A stretch of DNA of 64,000 nt from Polyangium sp. 6x1 (GTDB taxonomy: Bacteria > Myxococcota_A > Polyangia > Polyangiales > Polyangiaceae). Below, one piece after another: positions 60,568 to 64,000 of the stretch. Under the pieces are notes generated by a model that made no database searches, was not told where the DNA came from, and worked only from the letters and a program-made list of their open reading frames with translations. The stretch spans positions 29,133 to 93,132 of the forward strand of contig NZ_JARZHH010000048.1 in assembly GCF_029946515.1 (NCBI RefSeq). Direction: 5' to 3'. The position numbers were made by a program, and so were the translations under genes. Every line of letters begins with the position of its first letter. The stretch's first letter is position 1.

Positions 60568-60670
60568 GCTGGGGCGTTGCCCCAGGCCCCAGCAGGGGCT
60601 GTCCGCCCCTGCACCCGGACCAGCGCCCGCGCTGGACTGAGGGTCGATAAACTGCGCGATGCGCAGTTCA
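60568..60670 (-). repeat. REP-like element, left copy (inverted)
   Basis: Read on the minus strand: AACTGCGC-ATC-GCGCAGTT palindrome (60650-60668), then a GTCCAGCGCGGGCGCTGG block and GGGGC-type hairpins. Same order as the right copy and the 11020 element. Confidence 0.6.
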
Positions 60671-60764
60671 TCGAACAGCCGGGTCAAGACCGCGAGCGAC
60701 CCTGCCAACTGAGACAGCCGCGCTGACAGCTCAACTGGCGACGCGGTCCCACCGGCCTGTGGGA

Positions 60765-60870
60765 CGAACTGCGCATCGCGCAGTTCGTCCCCAAAGGGTC
60801 CAGGGCTGGCCCTGGTTCGGGTCGAGGGGCGAACAGCCCCCGCGGGGCCCGGGGCAGCGCCCCGGCGAGA
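60765..60870 (+). repeat. REP-like element, right copy
   Basis: AACTGCGC-ATC-GCGCAGTT palindrome (60767-60785), then GGTCCAGGGCTGGCCCTGG, GGGCGAACAGCCCCC and GGGGCAGCGCCCC hairpins. It forms a head-to-head pair with the left copy across a 95-base spacer. The 324-base region holds no gene. Confidence 0.6.
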
Positions 60871-60884
60871 CGCCTCCTCGATGC

Positions 60885-61652
60885 TCAGCCGTCCGCGTCT
60901 GTCTCCGCCCTCGTCGCTGCCAGCTCGAACTCGTTCGTCTCGCCGGGCTGACGCTGCGAGGGCCGCAGCCGCCCCGCCAGATCCTCCAGGTCTGCCAGCG
61001 CGAACGTCGACGACAGGACCGCCGCCCCGCGGCTGAATGCGCGATCGTTCGCTTCCATCGCCGCTCGCTTCTGCCGCAGCGTCGCCTCCGCCTCGCGTGC
61101 TTCCCTCGCCACCGCTGCGAGCGCTTTTTCCAGCGGCGGCAGCTCGAGATCGAGCTCCTCGGCGAACGCCTCCCGATCGAGCGACAGGCCCCGCCGCCGC
61201 GGCGCCGGCAGCCGCACCGACTCGTCGCGCAGCGCATCGAGCACCGAACGGCCGATCGTCGCGAGCACGGATGGGTCTGTCGGCACCGCTTCGAGCAGGT
61301 GCAGCCGCGGCAGACCCGCCATCCCGCATGTCGTCTCCACGGCCGCGCGCAGATCCACCAGGATTCGGCGCACCTTCTCGACGGCCTCGTCTCGCGCCTT
61401 GCGGGGGGCTGCGTCGTCGGCGAGCTCCCGCTCGTGGGCCGCGTCGGCGCGCACGAGTGCCTCGTTCTCCGTCGCGATGAGCCTGCCGATGAGGCGCAGG
61501 AAGAGCCCCACGTTTGGCATCTCCTCGTCGGGCCGGAGGTGCGGCGAGAGCAGCTCGGCGACACGCCCCGCCACCTCGTTTGCGTGCGTGTGTGCGGCTG
61601 CGGTCACGGCGCGCGCGGACTTCTGCCGATCGGTGACGGCCTTCGATGCCAT
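60885..61652 (-). CDS. Coiled-coil hypothetical protein
   Basis: 255 residues from MASKAVTDRQKS; a start 12 codons upstream (61688) is possible and GAGGAGGT lies between the two. Almost entirely helical, with Ala/Arg/Glu heptads (EKALAAVAREAREAEATLRQKRAAMEAND). No signal or TM. Similar helical proteins occur repeatedly in Polyangiaceae without known function. Confidence 0.75.
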   Translation of the reverse strand: MASKAVTDRQKSARAVTAAAHTHANEVAGRVAELLSPHLRPDEEMPNVGLFLRLIGRLIATENEALVRADAAHERELADDAAPRKARDEAVEKVRRILVDLRAAVETTCGMAGLPRLHLLEAVPTDPSVLATIGRSVLDALRDESVRLPAPRRRGLSLDREAFAEELDLELPPLEKALAAVAREAREAEATLRQKRAAMEANDRAFSRGAAVLSSTFALADLEDLAGRLRPSQRQPGETNEFELAATRAETDADG

Positions 61653-61759
61653 GCGGGGAAAGGACCTCCTCGACGGCGGCATCATCACCCTCGGAGCCGC
61701 CCCGTGGCAACGTTCGGCTTGACGCCCTTCGGCGTTTGGTGCTTTGCACGGGTCCTGCC

Positions 61760-63013
61760 GTGCCCACGAGAGTTCCGTCTTCCCCCGGGCGTCGCCGCCG
61801 CCGTGCGTCGCCCCAAGCGCCCTCCGAGGCCGGCGCGCTCCCCTCGTCGTCGCCGCCGCCGCCGTCGCCCAGAAAGCCCCGCGCGCGCGTCTCGCGCCTC
61901 TCGCGCCGCTCCCGGGCGGCCCTCTTCGCGCTCGCGGGCGCCGTGGGCGCCGTGGGCCTCTCCGTGCTCGCGCTCGTCCTCGGCTACGGGCACCTGCACG
62001 CCCCGGATGCTGGTGCCACGGTCGAGGTCGACTGGCCGGCCGGCCTCGACAGTGATCAGGCCGCGGCTCTGCTCGCCCGGCATGGCCTTGTCCGCAGCGA
62101 GGGCGCGATGGCCATGTTCCTGCGCACGACCGGCGGCACGGGCGCGTTCGTCCCCGGCCCGCACCTGCTCGCGCAGGGCCTCGATCCTTGGGATCTGCGC
62201 CACCTCCTCGAACGATCGCCGAAGCGCCCTGCCACGCGCGTCACCATCCCCGAGGGGTTTCACCGGTTCGACATCGCCACCCGCCTCGAAAAACTTCGGG
62301 TCGCGGGCAAGAACGCTTTCCTCCGCGCGAGCGCCGATCCGCTCCTGCTCGACGAGCTCGGCATCGAGCGCAAGGGCGCGCTCGGGATCGAGAGCGCCGA
62401 GGGATACCTGTTTCCGGCGACGTATGATTTCCCGCTCGACACCGATCCCAAGGAGATCGTCCGTCGCCTCGTCACGGAGGCCGATCGACGCTGGGCCGCG
62501 CTCGCGGTGCAGCACGCCGCGGGCTTCGCGTCGCTCCGCAATACGCTCGGGTATGGCCGCCGCGAGATCTTGATCCTCGCCTCGATCGTCGAGAAAGAGG
62601 CCGTCCAGGCCGACGAGCGCCCGCTCATCGCGAGCGTCTTTTTGAACCGGCTGCTCGATCCCACGTTCAGGCCGAGGCGCCTGCAATCCGATCCCACGGC
62701 GGCTTACGCTTGTTTTTCTGAGCCCGACATCGTCCCGGCCTGCGCCGGGTTCACGGGCAAGATCACCCCGGCCATCAACCGGGATTCGAAGAATCGATAT
62801 AGCACGTACGTGAACGACGGATTGCCGCCCGGTCCCATCGCGAACCCCGGCGCTCCGTCCATCGAGGCCGTGCTCGCGCCCGCGGCGACGAAATACCTCT
62901 ATTTCGTGGCCAAGGGCGGCGGCCGACACACCTTCAGCGAGGCGCTCGACCAGCACAACGAGGCTGTCCGCAAGCTGCGCCAGACCTCGCCGAGCACCGA
63001 GAGACCCGAATGA
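61760..63013 (+). CDS. mltG: Endolytic murein transglycosylase MltG
   Basis: 417 residues from a GTG. An Arg/Pro-rich cytosolic tail of about 50 residues precedes one TM helix; the periplasmic YceG domain has TIPEGFHRFDIATRL, ESAEGYLFPATYDF, ASIVEKEA with the catalytic Glu (about 278), ASVFLNRL, LQSDPT and NTYVN-like STYVNDGLPPGPI. It cuts nascent glycan chains and sets their length. The stop overlaps the next ATG (ATGA). Confidence 0.94.
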   Translation: MPTRVPSSPGRRRRRASPQAPSEAGALPSSSPPPPSPRKPRARVSRLSRRSRAALFALAGAVGAVGLSVLALVLGYGHLHAPDAGATVEVDWPAGLDSDQAAALLARHGLVRSEGAMAMFLRTTGGTGAFVPGPHLLAQGLDPWDLRHLLERSPKRPATRVTIPEGFHRFDIATRLEKLRVAGKNAFLRASADPLLLDELGIERKGALGIESAEGYLFPATYDFPLDTDPKEIVRRLVTEADRRWAALAVQHAAGFASLRNTLGYGRREILILASIVEKEAVQADERPLIASVFLNRLLDPTFRPRRLQSDPTAAYACFSEPDIVPACAGFTGKITPAINRDSKNRYSTYVNDGLPPGPIANPGAPSIEAVLAPAATKYLYFVAKGGGRHTFSEALDQHNEAVRKLRQTSPSTERPE

Positions 63014-63648
63014 ACCCCCCCGATCGAAAGCGCCAAACGTTCGTCTCGAAAAACACCCTGCGGCTCGCTTGTCTCGTGGCCGCGCCGATCCTCGTGGCCT
63101 GCTCGGGCGCCACCGCCCCCGACGGCTCGGCGCCCGCGCCGACGACCACGACCGCCGCCGCGCCCGCGTCCGCCGCCGCGCCCCCGCCTTCCGCGTCTGC
63201 CGTCGCGCCCTCCGCGTCGGCCGTCGCGCCGGAGCCTGCTGCGTCTGCGTCCGCCGCTGCCTCCGCCTCCGCGGCGGCCCCGGAAGCGCCGCCGCCCGAG
63301 GCAACACCGCTCCCGGCCGTCAAGGTCAAGAACATCGGAATGCACATCGGCGGCGGACCGAACGACGACGCCAACAAGGCGCCGTTCAATCGCTCGGTCG
63401 AGCCCCATTTCGACGAGCTCCGCCGCTGCTTCGCCAAGGTCGACGATTTGAAGAAGGGCGGCGATTTCGGCGTCGACCTCCTCGTCGACGGCAAGGGCGG
63501 CAAGGCCCAGGTCTCCCACCCTCGCACGGCGCTCAAGGGCGAAGGATTCGTGCCTTGTGTCGTCGGCGTTTTCGAAGCCATCGAATTTTTGAAGCCAAAA
63601 GGCGGTAAAAAGACGATGGTTAGTTACTCCATTCGCTTCACGCCCTGA
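63010..63648 (+). CDS. Lipoprotein with Ala/Pro-rich linker
   Basis: 212 residues. Signal with lipobox LVAC, about 60 residues of Ala/Ser/Pro linker, then a domain (FNRSVEPHFDELRRCFAKV...GDFGVDLLVDGKGG) resembling the C-terminal AgmX/TonB-like fold found in myxobacterial energisation and gliding proteins, with two Cys. Coupled to mltG by an ATGA overlap. Confidence 0.8.
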   Translation: MNPPDRKRQTFVSKNTLRLACLVAAPILVACSGATAPDGSAPAPTTTTAAAPASAAAPPPSASAVAPSASAVAPEPAASASAAASASAAAPEAPPPEATPLPAVKVKNIGMHIGGGPNDDANKAPFNRSVEPHFDELRRCFAKVDDLKKGGDFGVDLLVDGKGGKAQVSHPRTALKGEGFVPCVVGVFEAIEFLKPKGGKKTMVSYSIRFTP

Positions 63649-63736
63649 CGGCGCGGCCGCGCCAGCCTTGTCGATCCTCGCCGTCGGGGCATACTCACCC
63701 CGCTTCGATCCACCCTTCTTCTGCGAGGTCATCGAC

Positions 63737-64000
63737 ATGCGCTTGCTTTCTCGATTTGCGGCTCTCCGTTCGGCTCTCCTTTTTTCGGGCCTCGTCTCTT
63801 TGACCGCTCTCGGCCCGATCGCCTGCGCGACGAGTAGCGACACACCTGGCACCGGAGGGGAGGGGGGCGAGGGCGCGCAGGGCGGCTCGGGCGGCGCGGG
63901 CGGTACGATCGCCGGATCGGGCGGGGACGGCGGCGCGGGCGGCTCGGGCGGCGCGGGCGGCATGATACCCGGCTCCGGCGGCGCGGGCGGCGCGGGCGGC
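63737..64000 (+). CDS. Lipoprotein with Gly-rich repeats, partial
   Basis: First 88 codons only. Signal peptide with lipobox (GPIAC), then GGSGGAGG-type repeats like those of the LNS2 lipoprotein. The functional domain lies beyond the window edge. Confidence 0.7.
   Translation, partial: MRLLSRFAALRSALLFSGLVSLTALGPIACATSSDTPGTGGEGGEGAQGGSGGAGGTIAGSGGDGGAGGSGGAGGMIPGSGGAGGAGG

Noticed and set aside
63860..64000. Short GGCGCGGGCGGC repeats resembling a CRISPR or satellite array
   Set aside because: The repeats are in-frame codons for a Gly/Ser/Ala lipoprotein linker with no regular spacers.

Overview
High-GC chromosomal DNA that looks like a myxobacterium of the Polyangium/Sorangium type. The reasons are about 70% GC, four complete Hanks-type Ser/Thr kinases plus one kinase-like fusion, many lipoproteins with Gly/Ala/Ser-rich linkers, TPR proteins of unknown role, a TamB of about 1600 residues and dispersed GC-rich palindromic repeats. 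The assignment is inferred from gene content; no rRNA lies in the window.

Layout. 1-10985: a zinc-ribbon membrane kinase, rpsO-pnp, lysA, pyruvate kinase overlapping a Ser/Thr kinase gene, and a TPR protein. 11143-24184: a zinc-finger protein, a methyltransferase, a DUF1285-like protein, tamB, a lipoprotein with a lipin-like LNS2 domain, a small unknown protein, another kinase and a TPR protein. 24264-27921: a membrane protein, a Cys-rich lipoprotein, a type II NADH dehydrogenase and a DUF2505 protein. 28835-35676: a dense array of 28 tRNA genes plus one tRNA-like gene with a long extra arm. Ro60 (TROVE/vWA) and HNH endonuclease genes interrupt it, and small ORFs, hairpins and tandemly duplicated tRNA modules lie between the tRNAs. 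35960-49829: alpha/beta hydrolase, aminotransferase, a polytopic membrane protein, a probable unassigned structured RNA with a strong terminator, isoaspartyl peptidase, two orphan tandem Hcp genes, enoyl-CoA hydratase and acyl-CoA dehydrogenase, and a PHM-like copper protein. 49947-60560: a tightly coupled operon of a membrane Ser/Thr kinase, a kinase-like domain fused to a pentaheme cytochrome, a double cNMP-binding/four-cluster ferredoxin membrane protein, a tetraheme-ferredoxin-flavoprotein, and a vWA protein. 60561-64000: inverted REP-like elements, an unknown coiled-coil protein, mltG and two lipoproteins.

How the parts fit. The 49947-58958 operon reads as a transmembrane redox system: a cytosolic flavin/NAD domain and iron-sulfur clusters, periplasmic hemes, and kinase and cNMP sensor domains on the cytosolic side. 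The tRNA array with Ro60 resembles mobile tRNA array units. Its tRNA-like gene just after Ro60 is a Y-RNA candidate. These two regions are the most likely to hold undescribed biology.
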